Part shown: positions 6,393-13,880 of the stretch, piece by piece
Layout of the letters: each line of letters opens with the position of its first letter
Numbering within the stretch: the first letter of the stretch is position 1
NCBI RefSeq assembly: GCF_902729425.1
Contig: NZ_CACVCH010000047.1
Coordinates: 1-64,000 of the forward strand
From: Magnetospirillum sp. SS-4
Lineage (GTDB): Bacteria > Pseudomonadota > Alphaproteobacteria > Rhodospirillales > Magnetospirillaceae
Length of the DNA stretch: 64,000 nt
Reading direction: 5' to 3'
Made by a program: the position numbers and the translations under genes
The notes under the pieces: generated by a model
The model's database searches: none
Told to the model about the DNA's origin: nothing
Seen by the model: only the letters and a program-made list of their open reading frames with translations

Positions 6393-7882
6393 GCTGCGGC
6401 CCTCCCCCTGGTCAAGGCCTGGCCCAGCAGCGCAAACAGCGCCGAGGGCAGTTCCGCCAAGCTGGTGATGCTGGTGCTGCTGTGCGGCAGAAAACTCCCG
6501 ATCTGTGGCGCCAGGATGCCGAGGCCGTAGATCTCGACACCCAGGGCAAGACCGGCACGGATCGCTTCCCTAGTGGCCAACTGGTTGTCCGGGGAGCCAT
6601 CGGTAATGATTAGCACGATCTTGCGGTCCTGTTTCAGAGGGGCAAGCCGTTGCAGGACCCACCACATCGCCTCGGCGAGCGGCGTCTGACCACCGGTTGC
6701 GACCAGCAGATTGCCGTGGCGCTGGTCGCCATGCTGGAGAATCGGCACCACCGTTGGGCTTTTCGAGGCAGCCGGATCACCGGGGAACGCGGTGATGCCG
6801 ACCGAGATGCCAACCTGATCGAGGGCTTGGGCCAGAGCGGCGCAGCACTGACACGCCAAGCCGATCCGCTCCCGCATCGACGCCGAAGTGTCCAGCAGGA
6901 TATGGACGGCGGTGTTGATGGCCGGCTTGGGCTGATGGGTCAGGAATACCTGGGGATCGCCGATGGCGATGCCATAGGTGCGGCGCGGATCGATTCTTCC
7001 CCGGCGGGATGGCCGGCGCCGGACCAACCGGGTGGCCTGGAGCATCCCATGGAACCGGGCACGTAATCCGGCGGTGACGCGGGCGATGTCGCTGAGGTCC
7101 TGTCGGCTCAACGGCGAGAGCGGCTTCTCGCCGATGGTGGCTACCGCGCACCGTCCGACCGTTTCGGCTTTCTCCCCCAGGCTCCGCTTGAGAACCTGGC
7201 CCAGATCATCGGGCAGATCGCCCTCCACCGCGTCCAGCAGACTCCGCAGGGACAAGGCGGAATCGGTGGATGGCGGGATATCCCCCAGACACCGCACCAC
7301 TTGCCGTGCGTATTCCAGCGCGGCAAGGCTGTCGGGGCAATGGCCGCGCATGACGGTCAGGGTGATTCCCAGCCGATGGATCAGCCCAGGCCAATGACGG
7401 TCGAGGATTTCCGCTTCCGCCCGGCACAGCGGAATCAGGTCGGGGACACTCCAGCTTCGTACTGTCAGCAACAGCCAGTCGGTGATGGCGTGAACCGGAT
7501 GGTGCGGTTGGGATGGTTGCTGGAGGAACAGATGGCGGATCAGCCACTCGAAGTTCCGCCGGCATCCTGGAAAGATCGCTCCCAGTTTGGCTTCGACCCT
7601 CCAGTCCTCAAAGACGTTCCAGATATGCCGCTCAAGCGGGGTGATGGTCTCCTTGGCCATCGCGTCGAAGTCGGTGTGCCGGACATGGGCCGCCTCGTGG
7701 TCGATATAGCCCCGAACCAACCCCAGGAAGGTGGTGTCGCCGGTTGCCGGTAGGCTCGGCAGCCGGATGACCCGGCCGGTGGTGAAGGCCTCGGTGCCGC
7801 CGATCTCGACGGCGACACCGTAGGCACGCCCCAGCACATCAGCCAGCAAGGGCAGGCAATGGAGGATGGCTTGCGTGTTCAT
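6389..7882 (-). CDS. CobT-like protein: putative metallopeptidase fused to VWA domain
   Basis: A 497-residue protein. Near the N-terminus YIDHEAAHVRHTD (about 59-71) carries a zinc-protease-type H-E-x-x-H, followed by FEDWRVE (91-97). The C-terminal third is a von Willebrand A domain with a full metal site: DTSASM (331-336), Thr400 in GGQTPL and Asp428 in ITDGSPD. CobT-type VWA proteins work with CobS/MoxR AAA+ ATPases, and one is encoded two genes upstream. No chelatase large subunit or cobalamin gene is nearby, so a cobaltochelatase role is unlikely. The more likely reading is a plasmid or integrative-element AAA-VWA chaperone or protease of unknown target. It starts 11 bp after the DUF3150 pseudogene. 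Confidence 0.75.
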   Translation of the reverse strand: MNTQAILHCLPLLADVLGRAYGVAVEIGGTEAFTTGRVIRLPSLPATGDTTFLGLVRGYIDHEAAHVRHTDFDAMAKETITPLERHIWNVFEDWRVEAKLGAIFPGCRRNFEWLIRHLFLQQPSQPHHPVHAITDWLLLTVRSWSVPDLIPLCRAEAEILDRHWPGLIHRLGITLTVMRGHCPDSLAALEYARQVVRCLGDIPPSTDSALSLRSLLDAVEGDLPDDLGQVLKRSLGEKAETVGRCAVATIGEKPLSPLSRQDLSDIARVTAGLRARFHGMLQATRLVRRRPSRRGRIDPRRTYGIAIGDPQVFLTHQPKPAINTAVHILLDTSASMRERIGLACQCCAALAQALDQVGISVGITAFPGDPAASKSPTVVPILQHGDQRHGNLLVATGGQTPLAEAMWWVLQRLAPLKQDRKIVLIITDGSPDNQLATREAIRAGLALGVEIYGLGILAPQIGSFLPHSSTSITSLAELPSALFALLGQALTRGRAAA

Positions 7883-7893
7883 TTTCCGCCCTC

Positions 7894-8599
7894 CTACCAG
7901 AGACCAAGACTGTCGATTTTCGGCTCATCCGAAGGCAAAATATCGCCCTCGGCAAAGGGGGATTCCTCCTCTTCCAGGTCTTCCTCTTCGGGGAACGGGG
8001 TGGACGGATTGCCCATGGGCAGCGCCACCAGGCCCCGCAGGGTATCGTCCGGAGTCTGACCGTCGATGATCTTCTGACCATGCTCGACCAGGGCTGCCGG
8101 ATCACGCAGCAGGCAGACCAGGCCTTGCAGCATGACCAGATCGCCCCCGTTTATCGGTCCCTTGTCGGGAAGGCTGGTCATGGCGGCGTCCAGCAGATCA
8201 ACCACGGGCGTGACGCGCGGCTCAACGAAACTGAGCCCCGCCAACTTGATGCGCAGGCCCCGTAAGGGGGACAGCGCCTTGGACGACACCTCCATTTTGC
8301 CGGCAAAACTTTTGTGCCAAGCTTCGTCGGCGACCCTGGCAACCTCGCCGAACAGAGTGGTTCCCAGACCGGCGACCGCATCCAGCAACGGACGCTCGGC
8401 CTCGGTCTTGCCCACCTTCTTCCGGGTTGCACACCTTCTTTGACCCAAGCGAGGCGAGGTGTTCCGGCGGCAGATCGGGGGTAACGAAGTCGGCGGGGGT
8501 CAGCTTCCGGCGAGCCGACCAGATGTTGACGTCAAGCCGGATGGCGGTGAGCTGTTTCAGCACGGTGATATCGGTGGTGGGAGGATTGATGGAAGCCAT
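7894..8599 (-). pseudogene. DUF3150 family gene, disrupted by internal deletion and frameshift
   Basis: The 5' part starts at ATG 8599 (GGAGAA upstream) and encodes MASINPPTTDITVLKQ to SKKVCNPE, then goes out of frame. The 3' part continues in another frame as KKVGKTEAERPLLDAV to a C-terminal acidic tail (EEEDLEEEE) and SLGLW. DUF3150 proteins normally have a longer helical middle between these parts, so roughly 140 codons appear lost (estimated from memory of the family). The join at about 8,413-8,440 contains a 9-bp direct repeat (CACCTTCTT) offset by 19 bp. The 3' frame has no good start of its own. DUF3150 normally sits between the AAA+ and VWA genes, as here, so loss may have disabled the module. 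Confidence 0.65.
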
Positions 8600-8623
8600 G
8601 ATGGTGTTCTCCTTCAGACAATG

Positions 8624-8650
8624 AAAAACGGGAGCCGTTGCCGGCTCCCG
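8624..8650 (-). terminator. Hairpin with T-run between AAA+ and DUF3150 genes
   Basis: A perfect 9-bp stem (8629-8637 with 8642-8650) with a 4-base loop is followed on the minus strand by five T. It lies between the AAA+ stop (8685) and the DUF3150 start (8599), so it could attenuate expression of the distal genes or mark an mRNA processing point. Confidence 0.65.
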
Positions 8651-8684
8651 CTGTGGGGTGAATGTGGTGGATGGAAGACCGGCG

Positions 8685-9665
8685 CTATGCCGGCGGCGTG
8701 AACATCCGCTGTCCCAACTCATGCAGCAGGGCACGGGTGCTGCGGCAGGCACGAAAGCCAAGGGCGCGGTCCAGCGCGTGGATCACCGGCTGCACGCCCT
8801 GACGGGCCAGGGGTTGGAACCGCTGGGTCAGGCTGGCCCAGCGGATCAGGGTACGGGTCGAGAAGGTGACCTCGATGGTCTCGCCCGGCTGCTGGTTGTC
8901 ACCCTCTCCGATGAACAGCCGCCGCACCTGGTTGGCGTATTCGACCATGGTTTGACGCAGGGATTCCGGCAATGAAGGCGCCAGACGCTCCAGCAGTTTG
9001 GCTTCGGCGTCCGGTTCGGGATAGCCGACCTCGCAGAGCCAGAACCGATCCATGAAGGCGAGGTTCTGCCGCAGAGTGCCCTGATAGAGGCCCGATTCAT
9101 CGGAGGCACCGTTGGTGTTGGCGGTGGCGACGAAGCGGAACATGGGATGGGGTGGAATCACCTCGCCGCCATTTTCCGGCAGACACAGGGGCGCCCCGTC
9201 CAACACCCCGTTCAACCCGGCGGCGGTGGCCGGGTCGAGCAGATCGAGCTCGTTCAACAGAAACAGCCCGCCGAACTTCATCGCCAAGGCCAGCGGTCCA
9301 TACTGGAACCGCATGGACCCGTTCTCGACGGTGAGATGGCCGGCGAGATCGTTGAACTCCAACCGGCCATGGCCGGTGATATCGAACACCGGGTAATTGA
9401 GCTTGGCCGCCACCTGACGGATCAGGCTGCTTTTGCCCGCGCCCGTAGGACCGAAAACGTACAACGGATCGGAGGGAGTCATGATCCACACCACCAGTTC
9501 GCGCATGGCGTCATGGAACAGGTAGTCGGGATCGATGGCGGGGGTATGAATGCAGGGGGCGGCGAAGCCCTTGATCAGGCGGCCGGAGGCTTGGCCGCTG
9601 AACACTTCCCCGGCGTCCAGGTCGATGACCTGCAAGCGCCCGAGATCGGAATCAGAGTCCGTCAT
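8685..9665 (-). CDS. CobS/MoxR-type AAA+ ATPase
   Basis: A 326-residue AAA+ ATPase. The Walker A motif is FGPTGAGKSS (71-80), Walker B is GGLFLLNELDLL (132-143, with Glu-Leu-Asp), and ATANTNGASDESGLYQGT carries the sensor 1 region. These are hallmarks of the CobS/MoxR clade, which powers VWA-domain partners. The start ATG at 9665 has AAGGAGT 4 to 10 bases upstream. It heads an operon with DUF3150, the metallopeptidase-VWA protein and the zinc-ribbon protein. Sets of this kind are known from plasmids and integrative elements of Proteobacteria, but their role is not established. Confidence 0.85.
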   Translation of the reverse strand: MTDSDSDLGRLQVIDLDAGEVFSGQASGRLIKGFAAPCIHTPAIDPDYLFHDAMRELVVWIMTPSDPLYVFGPTGAGKSSLIRQVAAKLNYPVFDITGHGRLEFNDLAGHLTVENGSMRFQYGPLALAMKFGGLFLLNELDLLDPATAAGLNGVLDGAPLCLPENGGEVIPPHPMFRFVATANTNGASDESGLYQGTLRQNLAFMDRFWLCEVGYPEPDAEAKLLERLAPSLPESLRQTMVEYANQVRRLFIGEGDNQQPGETIEVTFSTRTLIRWASLTQRFQPLARQGVQPVIHALDRALGFRACRSTRALLHELGQRMFTPPA

Positions 9666-9716
9666 GGGATGTACTCCTTATGATGAAGGTGATGGGGTGA
9701 GTGGGGATAGAGGCTT

Positions 9717-9759
9717 TTGGGGCAAATAGACGATTGACGTCGTGCGTCGTTAGCCCCAA
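9717..9759. promoter_or_regulatory. Inverted repeat in the higBA control region
   Basis: TTGGGGC (9717-9723) and GCCCCAA (9753-9759) form a 7-bp inverted repeat around TTGACG (9734-9739), just before higB. HigA antitoxins usually repress their own operon from such a site. The spacing is wide and no clear -10 is seen. Confidence 0.3.
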
Positions 9760-9768
9760 GCTGGCGGC

Positions 9769-10101
9769 ATGATGGACGACGACCAGCAACCAAAGCCGCC
9801 GGCCGGAAAATCCGCCGTGTCGCCGCTTTGTCGGGACAAGCGGACGGCCCGGTTCGCCGCCGGTGAGCGGGTAAAGGAATTTCAGGCGTTCGAGCAACAG
9901 GCCAAGAAACGCCTGGTGATCCTGTTGGAAGCAGTTTCAAGGAATGGCCTGATGCTGTTGCCGAGCAACCACTTCGAGGCGCTGGAGGGTGATCGGAAGG
10001 GGCAGTTCAGCATCAGGATCAATCTGCAATGGCGGGTCTGTTTCGAGTGGCCCGACACGCACGACAGGCCATTCAACATCGAGATCACCGACTATCATTG
10101 A
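9769..10101 (+). CDS. higB: HigB-type mRNA-interferase toxin
   Basis: A 110-residue RelE-superfamily toxin. The family core is clear: RDKRTARFAAGERVKEF, then GDRKGQFSIRINLQWRVCF and the terminal IEITDYH. HigB cleaves mRNA at the ribosome and is neutralised by HigA. The N-terminus is about 20 residues longer than usual (MMDDDQQPKPPAGKS), and the ATG at 9769 has no good ribosome-binding site, so the true start may be further in. Toxin-first order and a 13-bp gap to higA are typical of higBA. Confidence 0.9.
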   Translation: MMDDDQQPKPPAGKSAVSPLCRDKRTARFAAGERVKEFQAFEQQAKKRLVILLEAVSRNGLMLLPSNHFEALEGDRKGQFSIRINLQWRVCFEWPDTHDRPFNIEITDYH

Positions 10102-10114
10102 CCGAGGCGACACC

Positions 10115-10441
10115 ATGACCGAACAGCGGCCCATTTACCCCATTCACCCCGGCACTATTCTGGCCGATGAATTGGCCGAGCTTCAGATGACGGCGGCGGA
10201 GCTGGCGCGCGAACTCCATGTTCCCTCCAATCGCCTCTATCAGCTCATTGCCGGTCGCAGGGCCATGACCGCCGACACCGCTCTTCGCCTGGAACAATGG
10301 CTGGGAGTTGAGGCGGCCTTCTGGATGAACCTGCAAAAGCGCTATGAGCTGGACCTTGCCGCCGAGCAGATCGGCGACGAGATCAAACGCACCATCCACC
10401 GCCGGGCATCGCCAACAGGTATTCAGGTGGCGGCGCATTAG
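10115..10441 (+). CDS. higA: HigA-type antitoxin
   Basis: A 108-residue XRE-type antitoxin. YPIHPGTILADELAEL is the conserved start of HigA proteins, and TAAELARELHVPSNRLYQLI is the helix-turn-helix. It binds and neutralises HigB and usually represses the operon. GAGG lies 7 bases before the ATG, 13 bp after the higB stop. The pair may stabilise the island. Confidence 0.92.
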   Translation: MTEQRPIYPIHPGTILADELAELQMTAAELARELHVPSNRLYQLIAGRRAMTADTALRLEQWLGVEAAFWMNLQKRYELDLAAEQIGDEIKRTIHRRASPTGIQVAAH

Positions 10442-10507
10442 TAGGTGCGTCACGCGCGGTTTAAGACCATTCTTGACATGAATAGAATTTCTGATATATG
10501 TAGTTTT

Positions 10508-11545
10508 TTAGTTGTCGTCAAAAATTTCCCGAAACTTTTTTTTGAACTCGACATACTCATCCCACGCCTTGGCATTTGCTTTGTGTATGTTTACTTCAAT
10601 GTACCCCTCCCGGAGACGCTCCAAAATTTGGTCAAATGCCCTGCGCATCTCCGTCCGAGCGCTGTTGATCTCGTTCCATGCCTGCTGGTGCTTGCCGGTG
10701 AGAGGCATATCCCCAGGATTGGTGAATACATGGAGGCCCGCAGGGGTGTCGTGATAGAGCTCGCCGTGGGATATCGCTGTCCGCCAGCCCAGGAATAATC
10801 GCTCAACTGCACCCTTGAGGACTGGGTCGTAGATGTTAAAGAGGCTGTTGGTGAAAACGCCCTTGAAATTTTCCCAGAACCACAATGCGCGGTCGGAGAT
10901 GCTGTGAGGTAGATCCAGTATGTGCTGATCCAGGGTTGGCGGATGGATCGCCGACATCAGCCAGTTCATGTTTTCGACGTCGTGATCGTGCTCAAGTTTT
11001 TCACGTGATAGTCCGCGCACTTCGGCCGGCCGTTTTGGATTCTTATCGAGGATGGCATTGAGCGCAGCATTGAGCAACTTTTCAAGGCGCCCTCGAACGG
11101 CCTTCGGGTCGTCAGATTGTGCAAATCGATAGCGACTTACCCGATGCTGGGCGAAGTCAAATGGGAGGTCTGCTGGAAACACTCCAAGTGCTTCGTTAAA
11201 CAGAAGAATTATCCGGTCCCAGCCCAGCTCGGCCACAGCGTAGCCAAGTTCATAGGTAACATTTGGGTTTGGGCAAGGTCGCTCAGCCCCTGGCAGGGTA
11301 ATGGTGGTGATGTCTGCAATAAAGATTTCTGCCTCCTGGATTTTCTCCAAGAGCTTAGAGACGATGTTGGGGCTCCCAGAAGCCTCTCTGGTGGCTTCGT
11401 CGGGGACAACCTCAATGTCAGCACGTTCAGCGGAAATCTTCTTCGCTGCCACATTGAGCGCGTCTCGAATGGCGTTCTGATTGGTTTTTCCAGGCGAATC
11501 GCTTTGCCACGAAAAGAAGGCGTGGATTTTTTGGGTCTCAGCCAT
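10508..11545 (-). CDS. TIR-like nucleotide-binding protein, probable defence effector
   Basis: A 345-residue protein starting at ATG 11545 (AGGAG 9 bases upstream); a longer frame upstream lacks a site. Residues 10-16 read FFSWQSD, followed by IEVVPDEATREASGSPNI, EIFIADIT and PNPNVTYELGYA with Glu99 in the position of the TIR catalytic glutamate. This is the pattern of bacterial TIR-like/CAP12-type domains, which hydrolyse NAD+ or bind nucleotides in anti-phage systems. The C-terminal 200 residues are helical and unrecognised and could be the sensor. It stands alone, convergent with higBA, and has no obvious partner such as a Thoeris ThsA. Its base composition is lower in G+C than its neighbours. 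Confidence 0.7.
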   Translation of the reverse strand: MAETQKIHAFFSWQSDSPGKTNQNAIRDALNVAAKKISAERADIEVVPDEATREASGSPNIVSKLLEKIQEAEIFIADITTITLPGAERPCPNPNVTYELGYAVAELGWDRIILLFNEALGVFPADLPFDFAQHRVSRYRFAQSDDPKAVRGRLEKLLNAALNAILDKNPKRPAEVRGLSREKLEHDHDVENMNWLMSAIHPPTLDQHILDLPHSISDRALWFWENFKGVFTNSLFNIYDPVLKGAVERLFLGWRTAISHGELYHDTPAGLHVFTNPGDMPLTGKHQQAWNEINSARTEMRRAFDQILERLREGYIEVNIHKANAKAWDEYVEFKKKFREIFDDN

Positions 11546-11757
11546 CCGAACGAACTCCTTCGGTTCGGTGATATCTGCAAGACGCCAGGTTCTTTTCTCG
11601 GCGTTTCCAACGCACGGCCGATCCGGCAATCATCGCACGTGTATGCCCGAGAATATCCGATACAAGTTGATTTAGAAGGCCGAAATGCGACCGCCCCGTG
11701 GCCCTCTTCCAGCCTCAGCGGGAAGCTGAGGCCGGGAGCATTCTTAGGAATTCACCA

Positions 11758-12975
11758 TTAGGATTTGATGGGACTGACGAACAGCCGCTCGTAATCATTC
11801 CCTGTCGTGGTGGCGCGGGCCAGCAGCGTGTCGGCGTTCCCCTCACCGAGACGATTGGTAAGCTCGGCACGCAAAGACGCCGGATCGATGTTTTTCCGCC
11901 CGGAAATACGGGAAGTTTTGAAGCGGAAATGCCGGGTTGCCAGCCAGCCTGACCCGTTACTCGCACGACCGCAAAACTGCCGAATCCGGCTCTCCCGAAC
12001 CTCGATTTCTTCTTCCAGGGCAGCCTTGTCGGATTTCAGCCTGGCAAACTCGGCCAGGGCCAGGTCAAGCACCGGATCATCGACCGGATCAGCGGTGAAT
12101 TTCGGGCATCCATCGGCGTGATCGCACCAGTCGCACAGGGGATGGAAGCCGGCACAGATCGGGACATCATCCAGGCTGGTCGTCCCCGCCTTCACCGCCT
12201 GCACCGTATTCCACAGGGTCTCGGCGGTCCGACAACACAGGCCCAGCATGGTAGCATCTGGCGTGTAAGGTCCAAACGGTCGAGCCTCGGACATGGACAG
12301 GCACAGCACCCACCCTTCGATATCGACGATTTCCACCTTGTCCGGCAGGGCGATGCCGAACAGATGGTGGCAGATTTGGGGGAAAGTCATCTGGTCCAGG
12401 ATCGAGATTCCGTGTTGATTCTTCAGGCTGAACGCTGGTCGGTTCCAATGAGCGGCAAGCAAGCCGATCTGGCCGTAAAGCTGGGTCTCGTATCCCGAAT
12501 ACAGGGTTTGGGGGTGGTGTTCGGTACTCTTCAGTTCCAACACCCGGATCGCCGGACGATTGCCACCGCCGACCAGGACGAAATCCAGATGAGCCCGGAT
12601 GGGAACCCCATTCTCAATGGTGCCGATTTCCAGTTGAGAGATCAGGTTGACGCCGTTGGCCCTGAGAGCGGATTCAACGCCACCTTCCAGCCAGTGGCCA
12701 CGCTGGAGAATCAATTGGCGGCCGAGAGCATCAGCGATCTGCCGTTCAGCCCCTTGGCGCAGCCAGCGGGTAATGTCGTCACCATCGGGTGAAATCCTCC
12801 GCCCCAATTTGGAGGCGACGGCGGCCCGCAGGCAGGTGATCGCCCGTCCAACATCGGAGAGCCCGACATAGGTGGAGCGGTCGCCCAGGTGTTGAACGGT
12901 TCGTTGTTCGCCGTGGCGCAGCAGCCCGCGCGTCACTTGCGCGAGCAGGCCCAGGGCACGGGGATGAGCATTCAT
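11758..12975 (-). CDS. Cas4/RecB-like PD-(D/E)XK nuclease with Fe-S cysteines
   Basis: A 405-residue protein. The nuclease core is seen in RAHLDFVLVGG (Asp131) and RVLELKST (Glu147-x-Lys149), followed by a YETQLYGQ motif-IV-like segment. Cys48 and a C-terminal cluster, CAGFHPLCDWCDHADGC, are placed as in the iron-sulphur clusters of Cas4 and AddB nucleases. A coiled-coil-like acidic helix follows. It likely acts as an exonuclease that generates single strands for the ERF annealing protein encoded just upstream. Such nuclease-annealase pairs are recombination modules of phages and integrative elements, and no cas genes are nearby. Confidence 0.75.
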   Translation of the reverse strand: MNAHPRALGLLAQVTRGLLRHGEQRTVQHLGDRSTYVGLSDVGRAITCLRAAVASKLGRRISPDGDDITRWLRQGAERQIADALGRQLILQRGHWLEGGVESALRANGVNLISQLEIGTIENGVPIRAHLDFVLVGGGNRPAIRVLELKSTEHHPQTLYSGYETQLYGQIGLLAAHWNRPAFSLKNQHGISILDQMTFPQICHHLFGIALPDKVEIVDIEGWVLCLSMSEARPFGPYTPDATMLGLCCRTAETLWNTVQAVKAGTTSLDDVPICAGFHPLCDWCDHADGCPKFTADPVDDPVLDLALAEFARLKSDKAALEEEIEVRESRIRQFCGRASNGSGWLATRHFRFKTSRISGRKNIDPASLRAELTNRLGEGNADTLLARATTTGNDYERLFVSPIKS

Positions 12976-12995
12976 GATTGGACTCCATAAACGAC

Positions 12996-13023
12996 AGAGC
13001 CCCGGTCGTGAGACCGGGGCTCT
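12996..13023 (-). terminator. 12-bp perfect hairpin between ERF and nuclease genes
   Basis: A perfect 12-bp stem (12996-13007 with 13012-13023) with a 4-base loop lies between the ERF stop (13051) and the nuclease start (12975). The following T-run is weak (GTCGTTT), so it may act as an mRNA processing or stability element as much as a terminator. Confidence 0.5.
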
Positions 13024-13050
13024 GGGTCGGTTCGGATTGTGGGGAAGGGT

Positions 13051-13710
13051 TCAGGCGGCGTAGCGCCACCACAGTTTGCGATTACCGTCCCAGCGGAAGC
13101 CGGCTTCCTGGAGGAAAGGCCGCTTATCGCGGACATTGCCCGAGGCGGTGATGCAGAGTTTTCCGTTGCCGGCGGTCACCGTCTGGTAGTTGATGCCGTC
13201 GATCTTGGGCAATCCCGCCAGGACATCGGTGGATTGAGTTGGCGGAGTGGGCGGTGGTGAATTGCGTCGTTCCGCCGCCCTGGACGATTTGCCCCGCTGC
13301 GGCGTCGCCGCCTCGGCATCGTCGTCCGCTTCACTGACCATTCCCACCAGGGTGGCGAGACCATATCGGCGAGCGTAAGTGAGTGCCGAGCCATAGCCCT
13401 GGGGATCGATCTTCGGCAGCGGCATCACCATCAGCGATGATTGCCACTGGCCGGAGTCACCATGGACCAGCTTGGTGACCAGCCCCAGGTGGCCGGCTTC
13501 AGCCGCCACCGGATACTGTGCGACCCAGATCGACTGGGCGATCAGGGCATCCCGGCATGCCTCGATCACCGAATTCAGCGAGGCATAGCGGTTCTTGACG
13601 AAGGGGTTTTCAGCATCTTTGCAGGCAGGCGTCAGGGCCTGCTGCACCCTCACCATCGCTTTCGCCAGTTCGGCGATTTCCGGCGACGACAAAATCTCCG
13701 AGGTCAGCAT
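13051..13710 (-). CDS. ERF-family single-strand annealing protein
   Basis: A 219-residue protein. The ATG at 13710 is chosen for its GGAGGAG site. The first 150 residues follow the ERF pattern: LAKAMVRVQQAL, AENPFVKNRYASLNSVIEA, and later GYGSALTYARRYGLATLVGM. ERF proteins anneal complementary single strands in phage-type recombination. A short C-terminal domain, RPFLQEAGFRWDGNRKLWW, resembles small add-on domains ending in F-x-W-x-x-x-x-x-x-W seen on plasmid proteins. It is first in an operon with the Cas4-like nuclease. Hairpins lie both before and after it. Confidence 0.85.
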   Translation of the reverse strand: MLTSEILSSPEIAELAKAMVRVQQALTPACKDAENPFVKNRYASLNSVIEACRDALIAQSIWVAQYPVAAEAGHLGLVTKLVHGDSGQWQSSLMVMPLPKIDPQGYGSALTYARRYGLATLVGMVSEADDDAEAATPQRGKSSRAAERRNSPPPTPPTQSTDVLAGLPKIDGINYQTVTAGNGKLCITASGNVRDKRPFLQEAGFRWDGNRKLWWRYAA

Positions 13711-13729
13711 TATCTCCTCCAACAACAAA

Positions 13730-13757
13730 CGCCCCACCTCGGTTGTGAGGGAGGGCG
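13730..13757 (-). other. Hairpin in the leader of the ERF gene
   Basis: An 11-bp stem with one mismatch and one G-U pair (13757-13747 with 13740-13730) and a 6-base loop ends 20 bp before the ERF start, just upstream of its Shine-Dalgarno. It is the third GC-rich hairpin placed directly before a gene in this recombination/AAA region. A second, AT-rich hairpin (TATATCA/TGATATA, 13800-13819) lies between it and the end of hsdR. Confidence 0.5.
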
Positions 13758-13880
13758 GGGATTGGGCATGGCCGGCGTGAAAAGGAAGTCTTGGCCGGCT
13801 ATATCAATGAGATGATATATGCCTGAAATGGGATGATCGGCAGTGCGCTGGCAGTCGGGGGCAGCAGAGGACCCAACCTA

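Noticed and set aside
11713-11731. CCTCAGC/GCTGAGG hairpin after the Cas4-like gene
   Set aside because: Seven-bp stem without a T-run; too weak to call a terminator.
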